This document shows, in pieces, positions 31,081 to 40,892 of a stretch of DNA of 42,427 nucleotides; positions within the stretch are counted from its first letter, which is position 1; each line of letters begins with the position of its first letter. The position numbers were made by a program, and so were the translations under genes. The stretch lies in contig JAHFGX010000009.1 in NCBI GenBank assembly GCA_023247215.1, positions 1-42,427 on the forward strand. Direction: 5' to 3'. Source of the DNA: Candidatus Omnitrophota bacterium (GTDB taxonomy: Bacteria; Omnitrophota; Gorgyraeia; Aquiviventales; Aquiviventaceae). The notes beneath the pieces were generated by a model. That model saw nothing but the letters and a program-made list of their open reading frames with translations, had not been told where the DNA came from and ran no database searches.

Positions 31081-32763
31081 TTAGGCGGGAGAGGAAGCCG
31101 GCGGAAAGATCCGCTGCTTGCCGTATTCGACGAAAATCGCTTCGATCTCATCGTAGTCGAGCTCTTCTTTCTTCAGCAGCTCTTGGGCAAAGCGCTCCAA
31201 CAGGCGGTCCTCGCTTCGCAGCAGCCCCTCGACGTCTTTGAGGCACTGCAGGAGGATCGCGTGCGTCTCCTCGTTGAGGCGCTCTTTGGTGCGATCCGAG
31301 AGCCGCTCGCCTTGGCTGGCGCCGCGGAACATGGAGGAGCCGAGCAGGATTTCATAGTCGCCGATAAACCCGTTGTTCCCCATGCCCAGCCGCCAGACCA
31401 TCTGGTGCGCCTGCAGCATGGCGTTCTGGAAATCCGCCGCCACGCCGTCGGAGGTGGAGTCGAACTTGAGCTTCTCCGCCATGTAGCCGCCGAGCGCCGC
31501 CTTGATGTTGGCGAGGATGCGGTCGCGGCTGGAGGTGAACAGCTCTTCGCGCGGCTGGTGGTACACGACCCCCAGCGCGTCCCGCCGGGAGATGATGGAG
31601 GCCTTGAAGACGTCGTCGGTCGGATGGAGCAGGTAGGTCACGACGATGTGCCCCGACTCGTGGTAGGCGATGCGCCGCCGCTCCTCCTCGTTCATCTTGC
31701 GCCGCCGCTTGAAGCCCAGCTCGATGCGTTCCAGCGCGTCGGAGATGTCTTTCGAGGTGACCACATCGCGCTTGTTCCGCGTGGCGATCAGCGCGGCTTC
31801 CTTGACGACGTTCTCGATGTCCGCCGGCGACTTCCAGACCGAGCGGCGCGCCAGCCGCGCGGTGTCCACGGCCGGGTCCGTCTTCACCTGCTTCAGGTAG
31901 AACTGGTAGAGCTTGTCGCGGTCCTCCAATCCCGGCCGGTCCACGTAAATCTTGCGGTCCAACCGGCCGGGCCGAAGCAGGGCCTGGTCCAGCACGCTCT
32001 CGTTGGCGTTGGTGGCGCCGATCACGACGATGTTGCACCGACCGCTTTCCAAGCCGTCCATCTGGACCAGCAGCTCGTTGACGGTGTTGTTGCGCTCGGT
32101 CTGCGCGCCGAAGCCCAGGTCCGCGCCGCGCGAGGTGCCGACCGCGTCGAGTTCGTCAATGAAGATGATGCAGCCGCCCTCGATGCGGGCCATCTGCTGC
32201 GCTTTCTTGAAAATCTTGCGGACCCGCGCGGGGCCCGTCCCGACGAAGATCTCAATGAACTCCGACCCGGAGACGGACAGGAACGGCAATCCGGACTCCG
32301 TCGCGATGGCTTTGGCCAAATACGTTTTTCCGCAGCCCGGCGGGCCCGACAGGAGGACGCCGCGCAGCACCTTGCCGCCGATCTGCTGCACCCGGACGTG
32401 GTCCTTCAGCAGCTCGACGACTTCTCCGGCTTCCTGCTTGGCTTCTTCCATGCCGATCACTTGGTCCCAGTGGACGTTCACCTGGTCGCCCCGGACCATC
32501 GCCTTGTTCATCTTCGAGAAGCTGCCGCCGCCATAGTGGAGCCAGTAGAGGAACACCACGAAAAAGGCGGCGCTCAGGATCGCCTCAATGGGGAAGATGG
32601 AGAGCAGGGCCATGATGTAGAGCCGCTGGTACGAATCGATCTTGCTCAAGACAAACACCGGCAGCAACAGGGACACCAGCATCACCACGAGGCAGGCGAG
32701 CTTGACCCAATGGAGTTCCCAGAGGAGCCGGAGTTTTCTGAGGAACGGAATGCGTTTCTTCAT
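31081..32763 (-). CDS. FtsH-like membrane AAA+ metalloprotease without periplasmic domain
   Basis: A 560-residue protein. Two hydrophobic segments near the N-terminus (LACLVVMLVSLLLPVFVLS and ALLSIFPIEAILSAAFFVVF) are joined by about a dozen polar residues, so the ~70-residue periplasmic domain of classical FtsH is absent. The AAA module has GPPGCGKT, the FVGTGPARVR pore region, CIIFIDELDAVG and arginine fingers in LLRPGRLDRKI. The protease has HESGH (His368, His372). A probable third zinc ligand is the Asp in SDGVAADFQN, at the place of the FtsH aspartate. It should extract and degrade membrane or cytoplasmic proteins with ATP. A lipoprotein gene follows. Standard ftsH is expected elsewhere in the genome. 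Confidence 0.88.
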   Translation of the reverse strand: MKKRIPFLRKLRLLWELHWVKLACLVVMLVSLLLPVFVLSKIDSYQRLYIMALLSIFPIEAILSAAFFVVFLYWLHYGGGSFSKMNKAMVRGDQVNVHWDQVIGMEEAKQEAGEVVELLKDHVRVQQIGGKVLRGVLLSGPPGCGKTYLAKAIATESGLPFLSVSGSEFIEIFVGTGPARVRKIFKKAQQMARIEGGCIIFIDELDAVGTSRGADLGFGAQTERNNTVNELLVQMDGLESGRCNIVVIGATNANESVLDQALLRPGRLDRKIYVDRPGLEDRDKLYQFYLKQVKTDPAVDTARLARRSVWKSPADIENVVKEAALIATRNKRDVVTSKDISDALERIELGFKRRRKMNEEERRRIAYHESGHIVVTYLLHPTDDVFKASIISRRDALGVVYHQPREELFTSSRDRILANIKAALGGYMAEKLKFDSTSDGVAADFQNAMLQAHQMVWRLGMGNNGFIGDYEILLGSSMFRGASQGERLSDRTKERLNEETHAILLQCLKDVEGLLRSEDRLLERFAQELLKKEELDYDEIEAIFVEYGKQRIFPPASSPA

Positions 32764-32773
32764 GTCACTGATG

Positions 32774-32803
32774 ACTATAGCACACGGGCGCAGAACCTGT
32801 CAA
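32774..32803 (-). promoter_or_regulatory. Promoter of the FtsH-like gene
   Basis: On the minus strand, a perfect TTGACA (32803-32798), an 18-nt spacer and TATAGT (32779-32774). Ten bases separate the -10 box from the ATG, which leaves almost no leader. Confidence 0.75.
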
Positions 32804-32851
32804 CGAAGTGGGGAATTCGTGTACAGATGCTTATTTGTTGATAGTAAATAA

Positions 32852-34502
<1,651 letters not shown>

Positions 34503-34506
<4 letters not shown>

Positions 34507-34532
34507 CCCGCATCCTCGCGACACGTTATAAT
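34503..34532 (+). promoter_or_regulatory. Promoter of the split initiator tRNA
   Basis: TTGACC (34503-34508), an 18-nt spacer and a perfect TATAAT (34527-34532), ending 16 nt before the tRNA. The -35 box overlaps the stop codon of the FtsB-like gene. Confidence 0.75.
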
Positions 34533-34548
34533 CAGGTTTCGTCTTCGC

Positions 34549-34842
34549 TGCGGGGTGGAGCAGTCAGGTAGCTCGTCGGGCTCAACAGGGCCGCTCAGCC
34601 GGTAACGACTGAGGCAATCCCCGTCAAAGTCGGTGAAGCCTTCGCTGGTAATACCGAGCCAATCCCCACGACGAATTGCGTGGGGCAGGTGTAGAGACTA
34701 GACGGCGGGCACCCTATGTTCCAGTCGGAACAGGGTGAAGGTATAGTCCAGACCACAAATCCGTCTGTTGGACGGAGCAGCGAAAGCTGTAGTGGCACGC
34801 ATAACCCGAAGGTCCCAGGTTCAAATCCTGGCCCCGCTACCA
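34549..34842 (+). tRNA. Initiator tRNA-fMet (CAT), interrupted by a group I intron
   Basis: The exons are 34549-34582 and 34800-34842. Joined, they give anticodon loop CTCATAA on the stem TCGGG/CCCGA, whose three G-C pairs mark an initiator. The acceptor TGCGGGG faces CCCCGCT, so positions 1 and 72 (T and T) do not pair, another initiator feature. D arm GAGC/GCTC and T arm CCAGG/CCTGG with TTCAAAT are normal. CCA is encoded (34840-34842), unlike in the two other tRNA genes in the window. The intron sits between T33 and the anticodon. Confidence 0.93.
34583..34799 (+). ncRNA. Group I self-splicing intron, 217 nt, no endonuclease
   Basis: The exon end GGCT pairs with GGCC at 34590-34593 to form P1, with the required U-G pair at the 5' splice site, and the intron ends in G (34799). 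The R element GTAGAGACTAGACGG (34691-34705) and S element AAGGTATAGTCC (34738-34749) are clear. P7 forms from GACTA (34696-34700) and TAGTC (34744-34748). P8 is ACCCT-A-TGTTCC against GGAACA-GGGT, and P9 is CCGTC/GACGG (34761-34775). A P/Q-like stretch, ACCGAGCCAATCCC, lies upstream. No reading frame for a homing endonuclease fits. Confidence 0.9.
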
Positions 34843-34854
34843 ATTCACCGTGCC

Positions 34855-34889
34855 ACGGGGTTACGGCGTCTGCCGTAACCCCGTTTTTT
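34855..34889 (+). terminator. Terminator of the initiator tRNA transcript
   Basis: A perfect 13-bp stem, ACGGGGTTACGGC (34855-34867) with GCCGTAACCCCGT (34872-34884), a GTCT loop and a run of six T. Confidence 0.95.
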
Positions 34890-34971
34890 GTCGGGAAGCC
34901 GCCCTGGTCGTCGAGCGGCGACGCGAAAAATCGGTGGTCAATCAGCCGGGGGATATGTTAGGCTAATCCAC

Positions 34972-36042
34972 ATGTCGCATCCCTTGCGAGTGATTGCGGA
35001 GCGCCTTGGGGCCGAGCTGCTCGGCAACCCGGAGGAGCCGATCTCCGGCGTGAACGCGCTGGAGTTGGCCCGGCCCGGAGAGCTGACCTTCGCCGAGGGC
35101 CGGTATGCCAAAGGCATCGAGCGCACGCGGGCGGCGGCGATCATTGTGTCCTTGACGGTCGGCCCGGTGGCCGGCAAGAACCTGCTGCGAGTGGCGCAGC
35201 CGCGGGAGGCGTTCGTCAAGGCGATGGGGATCTTCTACCAGCCGCCCCGCCCGACGGGCGGCGTGCACCCGTCGGCCGTGGTCGCGCCGTCGGCGGCCGT
35301 GGCGCCGAACGCGGCGGTCAAGGAATGCGCCGTCATCCGGGAGCGGGCCAAAATCGGCGGCGGCACGATCATTGAGTCTGGGGTCCATGTGGGCGCGGGC
35401 GTGACGGTCGGCGAGCAGTGCTGGATCGGGCCCAACGTCGTGCTGATGGAGGGCGTGACGATCGGCCACCGCGTCATCATCCACGGCGGGTCGGTCGTGG
35501 GCGGCGACGGGTTCGGCTACGTCTGGATGGGCGATCACCACCAAAAGATCCCGCAACTCGGCACGGTGGTGATCGAAGACGACGTGGAGCTGGGCTGCAA
35601 CGTGTGCGTGGACCGCGCCACCTTCGGCACGACCATCGTGCGGCGGGGCGCGAAGGTGGACAACCTGGTCCAAATCGCCCACAACAACGCCATCGGGGAG
35701 CATGTGATTTTGTGCGGCCAGGTGGGGTTGGCCGGCAGCGTCACGGTGGGCAAGGGGTCCGTGCTCGGCGGCCAGGTGGGCGTGGTGGATCACGTACGGA
35801 TCGGGGACGGGGTCAAGGCCGGCGGCGGAACCATCATCATCAGGGACGTCCAATCCGGCGAGACGATCTGGGGCTACCCCCACCGCCCGATCAAGCAAAC
35901 CATCGAAGAGGGCGTCTATCTGAGCCGGCTGCCGAAGCTCGTGGCGCAACTGAAACGCCTCTCCGAGCAAGTCGAAGCGATGGAAGCCCGCCTGCCATTG
36001 CGGGAAGGGCCGCCCTCCGAAGCGCGCGCGCCGGGTGTTTGA
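34972..36042 (+). CDS. lpxD: UDP-3-O-acylglucosamine N-acyltransferase LpxD
   Basis: A 356-residue enzyme that adds the N-linked hydroxyacyl chain in lipid A synthesis, showing that the organism has a lipopolysaccharide outer membrane. The N-terminal uridine-binding domain (VNALELARPGELTFAEGRY) leads into hexapeptide repeats (many 'V/I-G-x-G-x' units, about residues 95-300) that form the left-handed beta helix. GGDGFGYVW and NVCVDRATFGTT are conserved, and the catalytic His is expected in AHNNAIGEH. The final helix LSRLPKLVAQLKRLSEQVEAMEARL is the coiled C-terminal extension. The start at ATG 34972 fits the family. The usual neighbours lpxA and fabZ are absent. Confidence 0.96.
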   Translation: MSHPLRVIAERLGAELLGNPEEPISGVNALELARPGELTFAEGRYAKGIERTRAAAIIVSLTVGPVAGKNLLRVAQPREAFVKAMGIFYQPPRPTGGVHPSAVVAPSAAVAPNAAVKECAVIRERAKIGGGTIIESGVHVGAGVTVGEQCWIGPNVVLMEGVTIGHRVIIHGGSVVGGDGFGYVWMGDHHQKIPQLGTVVIEDDVELGCNVCVDRATFGTTIVRRGAKVDNLVQIAHNNAIGEHVILCGQVGLAGSVTVGKGSVLGGQVGVVDHVRIGDGVKAGGGTIIIRDVQSGETIWGYPHRPIKQTIEEGVYLSRLPKLVAQLKRLSEQVEAMEARLPLREGPPSEARAPGV

Positions 36043-36067
36043 CGCCACTTCCTCCGTTCGATAGAAT
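36039..36067 (+). promoter_or_regulatory. Promoter of the respiratory operon
   Basis: TTGACG (36039-36044), a 17-nt spacer and TAGAAT (36062-36067). The -35 box overlaps the lpxD stop codon, and about 60 nt of leader precede the cytochrome gene. Confidence 0.7.
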
Positions 36068-36127
36068 AACCTGACTGAATCATAGATCCGCCACGCAATC
36101 GTCGGGTTACCAACAAGGCCATTCCTC

Positions 36128-37531
36128 GTGGGACACCGTAGACAACCGAGCGCGGCGCTTGCCCTTCTCCTGGGCGTGGCAAGCGTCAGCGGGTGGGCGC
36201 TGAGCCCCCAAGCCGAAGCTGCGAAGCCTGAGCCGGATCTTGCGGCCGGCCGGGCCGCGTACGGGCAGTATTGCGCCCGCTGCCACGGGCCGCAGGCCGC
36301 CGGCGATGGGTACGATGCGAAGCGGTTGTACCCGCGCCCCCGCAATTTGACCGAAGGCGTGTTCAAATTCCGCTCCACCGCCACCGGCACCGCGCCCACC
36401 GACGAGGACCTCTTCCGCACGCTGACCAACGGTCTCCCGGGCAGCGGCATGCCGGACTGGCGCCACCTGGATGAAGCCGTGCGCTGGCAGCTCGTCTACT
36501 ACGTCAAATCCCTCTCCTCCGTTGAGCAAGATGCTCCGGCGCAGCCGGTGGACTTGGGGCGCGATCCCGGCCCGCGCCACGCGGATTTGGCGGCCGGCAA
36601 GCGCGCGTATGAGAAGATGGGCTGCGCCGCCTGCCACGGCGCGCAAGGACGGGGGAATGGCACCTCGGCTCCGTCGCTGACGGATACCTGGGGCCGCGCG
36701 ACTCGTCCCGCCGACCTGACGCAGGGATGGAACTACCGCGGCGGCAGCGACACGAAAGCGATTGTCACGCGGGTGCTCGCCGGCATTGACGGCACCCCGA
36801 TGCCCTCCTATGCCGAAGCCGCCTCGCCGAACGACGCCTGGCAACTGGCCTATTACGTCCGGTCGCTGCAGCAGGACCCGAACTGGAGCATGATCGCGCA
36901 CGCCCCGCTGGCGCGCGAAGGGCTGCCCGCGTCCCTGGACGACCCGCGCTGGCAGCGCGTCCCGCGGGTGGACGTCCGGCTGCGCAACGCCATGAACGAG
37001 CAGGGCGAATGGGCCCTCCCGCAAACGGTCAGCGCCGTCTCCTTCCGCGTCGTCCATGACGGTGCGGCCGCTCGATTTCTGATCAGCTGGCAGGATCCAA
37101 GCGACGACCGAGGCGACTCGCCGGACGGGCTGGCCCTCGCCCTGCCGTCCGCCAAGGTGGTGGGCGACAGCGTGACGCTGCAGCTCTGGCCGATGCGCTT
37201 CTCGCCGCCGCTGGACCTGTGCGTCTGGTCGGCGAAGTCCTTGAAGACGAACGAAGGCGTGGTCCGGCGGTACGACACCTTGCTGCAAGGCGCGTCCCAA
37301 GCCGTGCCGCTGGACACCCAAGCGGCCTATGAGGATGGCCAGTGGCGGGTGATGATGACGCGGCCGCTGGCACCGGCCAATCTGCCGAACGCGGCGCAGA
37401 TCACCCCCGGACGCTTCACGCCCCTCGCCTTTGCGGTCTGGGACGGCGGCAACGCCGGCCAGCGGGCGACCTCAAGCTGGGTGGATGTGGTGATGGATGC
37501 CGAGCCGGCCAAGGCTCACGCCTCGCAGTAA
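36128..37531 (+). CDS. Dihaem cytochrome c with ethylbenzene dehydrogenase-like haem b domain
   Basis: A 467-residue exported protein starting at GTG 36128, with a signal peptide (ALALLLGVASVSGWALS). Two haem c sites are CARCH (49-53) and CAACH (166-170). Each has a later distal methionine candidate, in PGSGMPDW and GTPMPSY. From about residue 270, the segment SFRVVHDGAAARFLISWQDPSDD through FAVWDGGNAGQRATSSWVDVV resembles the haem b-binding gamma subunit domain of ethylbenzene dehydrogenase and DMSO-reductase-type enzymes. It is the first gene of the oxidase operon and so is likely a periplasmic electron carrier or entry point for the oxidase. The electron source is unknown. Confidence 0.88.
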   Translation: MGHRRQPSAALALLLGVASVSGWALSPQAEAAKPEPDLAAGRAAYGQYCARCHGPQAAGDGYDAKRLYPRPRNLTEGVFKFRSTATGTAPTDEDLFRTLTNGLPGSGMPDWRHLDEAVRWQLVYYVKSLSSVEQDAPAQPVDLGRDPGPRHADLAAGKRAYEKMGCAACHGAQGRGNGTSAPSLTDTWGRATRPADLTQGWNYRGGSDTKAIVTRVLAGIDGTPMPSYAEAASPNDAWQLAYYVRSLQQDPNWSMIAHAPLAREGLPASLDDPRWQRVPRVDVRLRNAMNEQGEWALPQTVSAVSFRVVHDGAAARFLISWQDPSDDRGDSPDGLALALPSAKVVGDSVTLQLWPMRFSPPLDLCVWSAKSLKTNEGVVRRYDTLLQGASQAVPLDTQAAYEDGQWRVMMTRPLAPANLPNAAQITPGRFTPLAFAVWDGGNAGQRATSSWVDVVMDAEPAKAHASQ

Positions 37532-37590
37532 GGATGCCAAGGCCAGCACGAAGTAGCAGTCGTAACCGATTCTCAACGGAGGACAGCACA

Positions 37591-38400
37591 ATGCGACGCG
37601 AACCTCAGTACACATGGATGTTCCTGGCCGGCGTGCTGGTGGCCATCGGCTGCGGCAGCCGCCCTCAGGATGCGGCCGCCACGAGCCAAGAGCAGGGCGG
37701 CGCGAAGCCAGTGCGGTTGGCGCAGGCCACTGAGGGCAGCGGGGTGGCGCCGGCCCCCGCCGGGTCCGGCACTATCCGCGGCACGGTGAAATTTTCCGGC
37801 GCGCAGCCGGCCGCGACGCACATCAAGATGGATGCCGACCCGCAATGCCAACTGCAGCACAAGGAGCCGGTGTCCAAGCAGGACGTGGTCGTCAATCCGA
37901 ACGGGACGCTGCAACATGTGTTCGTCTATGTCAAGTCGGGGTTGGAGGGCCAGACCTTCGCGCCCCCGGCGGACGCGGTGGTGCTGAATCAGCACGGCTG
38001 CATGTACCAGCCGCACGTCATGGGGATTCAAGTTGGCCAGCCCCTCGAGATCGTGAACGGCGACGCCACCCTGCACAACGTCAACTGCAAGCCCGCGAAC
38101 AGCAAGCCGTTCAACATCGCCCAGCCCGTGCAGGGGATGAAGAGCAAAAAACAGTTCACCGCGCAGGAGATCATGGTGAAGTGCGCGTGCAACGTCCATC
38201 CCTGGATGGCGGCGTACGTGGGGGTCCTGCCGCATCCCTACTTCAGCGTGAGCGGCGAGGACGGCGGATTTTCGCTGAACAGGCTGCCGGCGGGAGACTA
38301 TACCGTGGAAGCGTGGCATGAGAGGTTCGGCACGCAGACGAAAACGGCGCATGTGGGCGACGGCGAGACGGCGTCTGTGGATTTTGACTTCTCCGGATGA
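37591..38400 (+). CDS. Cupredoxin-like lipoprotein with carboxypeptidase-regulatory-like domain
   Basis: A 269-residue protein with ATG 37591 behind GGAGGA. The signal peptide ends in the lipobox VAIGC, so Cys21 is lipidated. The central domain (GTIRGTVKFSGAQPAATHIKMD, then LEIVNGDATLHNVNC, then KCACNVHPWMAAYVGVL) is a plastocyanin-like fold. Its candidate copper ligands are His in TLHNVNC and Cys-His-Met in CNVHPWM. The last ~50 residues (YFSVSGEDGGFSLNRLPAGDYTVEAWHE) form a carboxypeptidase-regulatory-like sandwich. It is probably a copper protein in the periplasm that passes electrons or copper to the oxidase encoded next. Its stop overlaps the coxB start by ATGA. Confidence 0.88.
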   Translation: MRREPQYTWMFLAGVLVAIGCGSRPQDAAATSQEQGGAKPVRLAQATEGSGVAPAPAGSGTIRGTVKFSGAQPAATHIKMDADPQCQLQHKEPVSKQDVVVNPNGTLQHVFVYVKSGLEGQTFAPPADAVVLNQHGCMYQPHVMGIQVGQPLEIVNGDATLHNVNCKPANSKPFNIAQPVQGMKSKKQFTAQEIMVKCACNVHPWMAAYVGVLPHPYFSVSGEDGGFSLNRLPAGDYTVEAWHERFGTQTKTAHVGDGETASVDFDFSG

Positions 38401-39167
38401 CGCGAATAAGTGTCAGACACTTTTTCCCGCACAAAAAGTGTCTGACACTTTTACTGTTGCTGCTGGCGGCCGAGCCGGCCTGGGCCTTCGGCTCCGGCGG
38501 GGCAAGGTTCTGGTTTCCGGAGGCGGTGTCCAGCTACGGCGCCCAGGTGGACCGGTTGTTTGTCATCGTGCTGGCCGTCACGGGGGCGATCTTCTTCCTC
38601 GTGGAAGGGGCCCTGCTGTGGTTCTTAATCCGGTATCGCCGACGGGACGGTGTTGCGGCGGCGTATGTCCACGGCAACGTGCGGGCCGAGATCATCTGGA
38701 CCGTCATTCCCGCGGCGATCGTCCTCTACCTGGCGTTGGCCAGCCAGCGCGTGTGGGCCTATATCCAAGGCCCTCCTCCACCGCATCAGTTGGAGCTGGA
38801 GATCAAGGCGGAGCAGTTCGCCTGGAACATCCGCTACCCGGGCCCGGACGGCCGGCTCCATACCACCGACGACGTGGAAACGATCAACCAGCTTCATCTG
38901 CCGGTCGGGCAGGTGGTGCTCATCAATCTCAGCTCGAAGGACGTCATCCACAGCCTCTTCCTCCCGCAGTTCCGGTTGAAGCGCGACGCGGTGCCGGGCA
39001 TGACCGGCCGCATGTGGGTGCAGGCGACGAACACCGGCAACTTTGAGATCGTCTGCGCGGAGCTGTGCGGGTTGGGCCATTACCGGATGCGCGGGTTCGT
39101 GGTCATCGAGACCCCCGACGCCTTCCAGGCGTGGTTGAAGCAGGTGCAACAGGAGCAGAGCGCATGA
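38397..39167 (+). CDS. coxB: Cytochrome c oxidase subunit II
   Basis: A 256-residue subunit that accepts electrons from cytochrome c through the CuA centre. After a signal sequence come two membrane helices (LFVIVLAVTGAIFFLVEGALLWFLI and IIWTVIPAAIVLYLALA) and the periplasmic cupredoxin domain. CuA ligands are Cys220, Cys224, His228 and Met231 in CAELCGLGHYRM, with a further His in VIHSLFLP. The first 20 or so residues (SVRHFFPHKKCLTLL) are encoded by the palindromic repeat at 38408-38452, so the repeat writes part of the signal peptide. It overlaps neighbours on both sides by ATGA. Confidence 0.96.
   Translation: MTRISVRHFFPHKKCLTLLLLLLAAEPAWAFGSGGARFWFPEAVSSYGAQVDRLFVIVLAVTGAIFFLVEGALLWFLIRYRRRDGVAAAYVHGNVRAEIIWTVIPAAIVLYLALASQRVWAYIQGPPPPHQLELEIKAEQFAWNIRYPGPDGRLHTTDDVETINQLHLPVGQVVLINLSSKDVIHSLFLPQFRLKRDAVPGMTGRMWVQATNTGNFEIVCAELCGLGHYRMRGFVVIETPDAFQAWLKQVQQEQSA
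38408..38452. repeat. Palindromic repeat, copy 2 (inside the coxB signal sequence)
   Basis: Arms AAGTGTCAGACACTTTTT and AAAAAGTGTCTGACACTTTT flank CCCGCAC. The first arm is identical to that of the copy at 11862-11909, while the spacer differs. It is read in a different frame from copy 1 and leaves the coxB frame open. Confidence 0.85.
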
Positions 39168-40888
39168 GCCCGGCCCAGCATTCCGCCCCCTCCCGCGCCG
39201 GATTTTGGCGCACCTACGTGTTCTCCACCGACCATAAGGTCATCGGCATCCAGTTCCTCATCACGAGCCTGGTGATGCTGCTCTTCGGCGGGTTGCTGGC
39301 GGCGCTGATGCGCTGGCAGTTGGGCTGGCCGGGCCACCCGTTGCCGTTCATGGAACAGATCGCCCCGAATGGCATGCCGGGCGGCGTGATGGTGCCGGAG
39401 TATTACAACATGCTCTTTACCATGCACGGCAGCATCATGATCTTTTTCGGGATCATCCCGATCCTCGTCGGGGCGTTCGGCAATTACCTCATCCCGCTCA
39501 AGATCGGGGCGCCCGACATGGCCTTCCCGCGGCTGAACATGGCCTCCTACTGGCTGATGCCTCCGGCGATCGTGATCATGCTGGCCGGGTTCTTCGTCGA
39601 AGGCGGCGCGGCGTCGGCCGGATGGACGTCCTACACCCCCTTGAGCGCGACCTTGGGGGCGGGGCAGACCTGCTGGATCGTCAGCGTGATTTTCGTGGGC
39701 ACCTCCTCGATCATAGGCGCGATCAACTACATCGCCACCATCATCAACCTGCGCGCGAAGGGCCTGACCTTCTTCCGGCTGCCGATGTCCATCTGGGCGC
39801 TCTTCATCACGGCCATCATGTCGCTGTTGGCGACCCCGGTGCTGGCCTCCGCCGTCATCATGCTGCTGCTGGACCGCGGCCTGGGCACGAGCTTCTTCCT
39901 GCCGGCCGGCATGGTGGTGGACGGGGTGCCCTGGACGGGCCACAGCGGCGGCCAGGTGCTGTTGTGGCAGCACCTGTTCTGGTTCTATTCGCACCCCGCC
40001 GTCTACATCATGATCCTGCCGGCGATGGGATTCGTGTCGGACATCCTGGCGAATTTCTCCCGCAAGCCGCTCTTCGGCTATCATTCGATGGTCTACGCGA
40101 TTTCCGGAATTGCGGTGCTGGGATTTTTGGTGTGGGCGCACCATATGTTCGTCAGCGGCATGAACCCGGCGCTGGGCACGAGCTTCATGGCCGCGACCAT
40201 GGTGATTGCCGTGCCCACCGGCGTCAAAATGTTCAACTGGCTTGCGACCCTCTGGCGCGGCTCGATCCGCCTGACGACGCCCATGTTCCATGCGTGCGCG
40301 TTCCTGTCGCTCTTTTTGGTGGGCGGCCTGACGGGCATCTTCGCGGCCTCGATGCCGGTAGACATCTATCTGCATGACACCTACTTCATCGTCGCCCACC
40401 TGCACTACGTGCTGCTCGGCGGCAGCCTGTTCGGCGCCTTCGCCGGCATCACCTACTGGTTTCCGAAGATGTTCGGCCGCATGATGAACGAGCGGCTGGG
40501 GCTCGCGCACGGGGCGCTATCCTTCCTCTTCTTCAACGCGGTGATGTTCCCGATGTTCATCCTGGGGATCGGGGGGATGCCGCGGCGGATCTACGACTGG
40601 TCGCAGTACGCCCACCTGGCGCACTTCGGGCCGCTGAACCGGATGATGAGCGTCAGCGCCTTCTGTTTGGTGGTGACGCAGTTCATCTTCATGGTGAATT
40701 TCTTCTGGAGCCTGTTCAAGGGCAAGCGCGCCCCCGAGAATCCCTGGGAGGCGACGACGCTGGAATGGGCCACGAGCTCCCCCCCTCCGCACGGCAACTT
40801 TGCCACGCCTCCGACGGTCTTTCACGGGCCTTATGAGTACAGCGTGCCCGGGCGCGCGACCGATTGGGTGGCGCAGAACGCCGCCTGA
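39164..40888 (+). CDS. coxA: Cytochrome c oxidase subunit I, A2 type
   Basis: A 574-residue, 12-helix catalytic subunit that reduces oxygen at the haem a3-CuB centre and pumps protons. The start at 39164 overlaps coxB by ATGA; an open frame upstream has no start signal. Haem a ligand is His in TMHGSIMIFFG. The CuB His and cross-linked Tyr are in YSHPAVY (275-281). Haem ligands near the end are in HDTYFIVAHLHYVL. The YSHPxVY motif replaces the glutamate of GHPEVY found in A1 enzymes, so this is an A2-type oxidase. Genes for haem synthesis follow. No subunit III is visible before the window ends. Confidence 0.97.
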   Translation: MSPAQHSAPSRAGFWRTYVFSTDHKVIGIQFLITSLVMLLFGGLLAALMRWQLGWPGHPLPFMEQIAPNGMPGGVMVPEYYNMLFTMHGSIMIFFGIIPILVGAFGNYLIPLKIGAPDMAFPRLNMASYWLMPPAIVIMLAGFFVEGGAASAGWTSYTPLSATLGAGQTCWIVSVIFVGTSSIIGAINYIATIINLRAKGLTFFRLPMSIWALFITAIMSLLATPVLASAVIMLLLDRGLGTSFFLPAGMVVDGVPWTGHSGGQVLLWQHLFWFYSHPAVYIMILPAMGFVSDILANFSRKPLFGYHSMVYAISGIAVLGFLVWAHHMFVSGMNPALGTSFMAATMVIAVPTGVKMFNWLATLWRGSIRLTTPMFHACAFLSLFLVGGLTGIFAASMPVDIYLHDTYFIVAHLHYVLLGGSLFGAFAGITYWFPKMFGRMMNERLGLAHGALSFLFFNAVMFPMFILGIGGMPRRIYDWSQYAHLAHFGPLNRMMSVSAFCLVVTQFIFMVNFFWSLFKGKRAPENPWEATTLEWATSSPPPHGNFATPPTVFHGPYEYSVPGRATDWVAQNAA

Positions 40889-40892
40889 GGTC

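Noticed and set aside
30910-32841. 643-residue frame opposite the FtsH-like gene
   Set aside because: The minus-strand gene has all AAA and protease motifs and a promoter; this frame is a by-product of GC-rich codon use.
34549-34842. tmRNA or other structured RNA instead of a split tRNA
   Set aside because: There is no tag-peptide reading frame, and the ends join into a perfect initiator tRNA around typical group I elements.
34595-34843. Antisense reading frame with GPGFEPGTFGL
   Set aside because: A false protein from the opposite strand of a tRNA region; here it covers the group I intron and tRNA exon.
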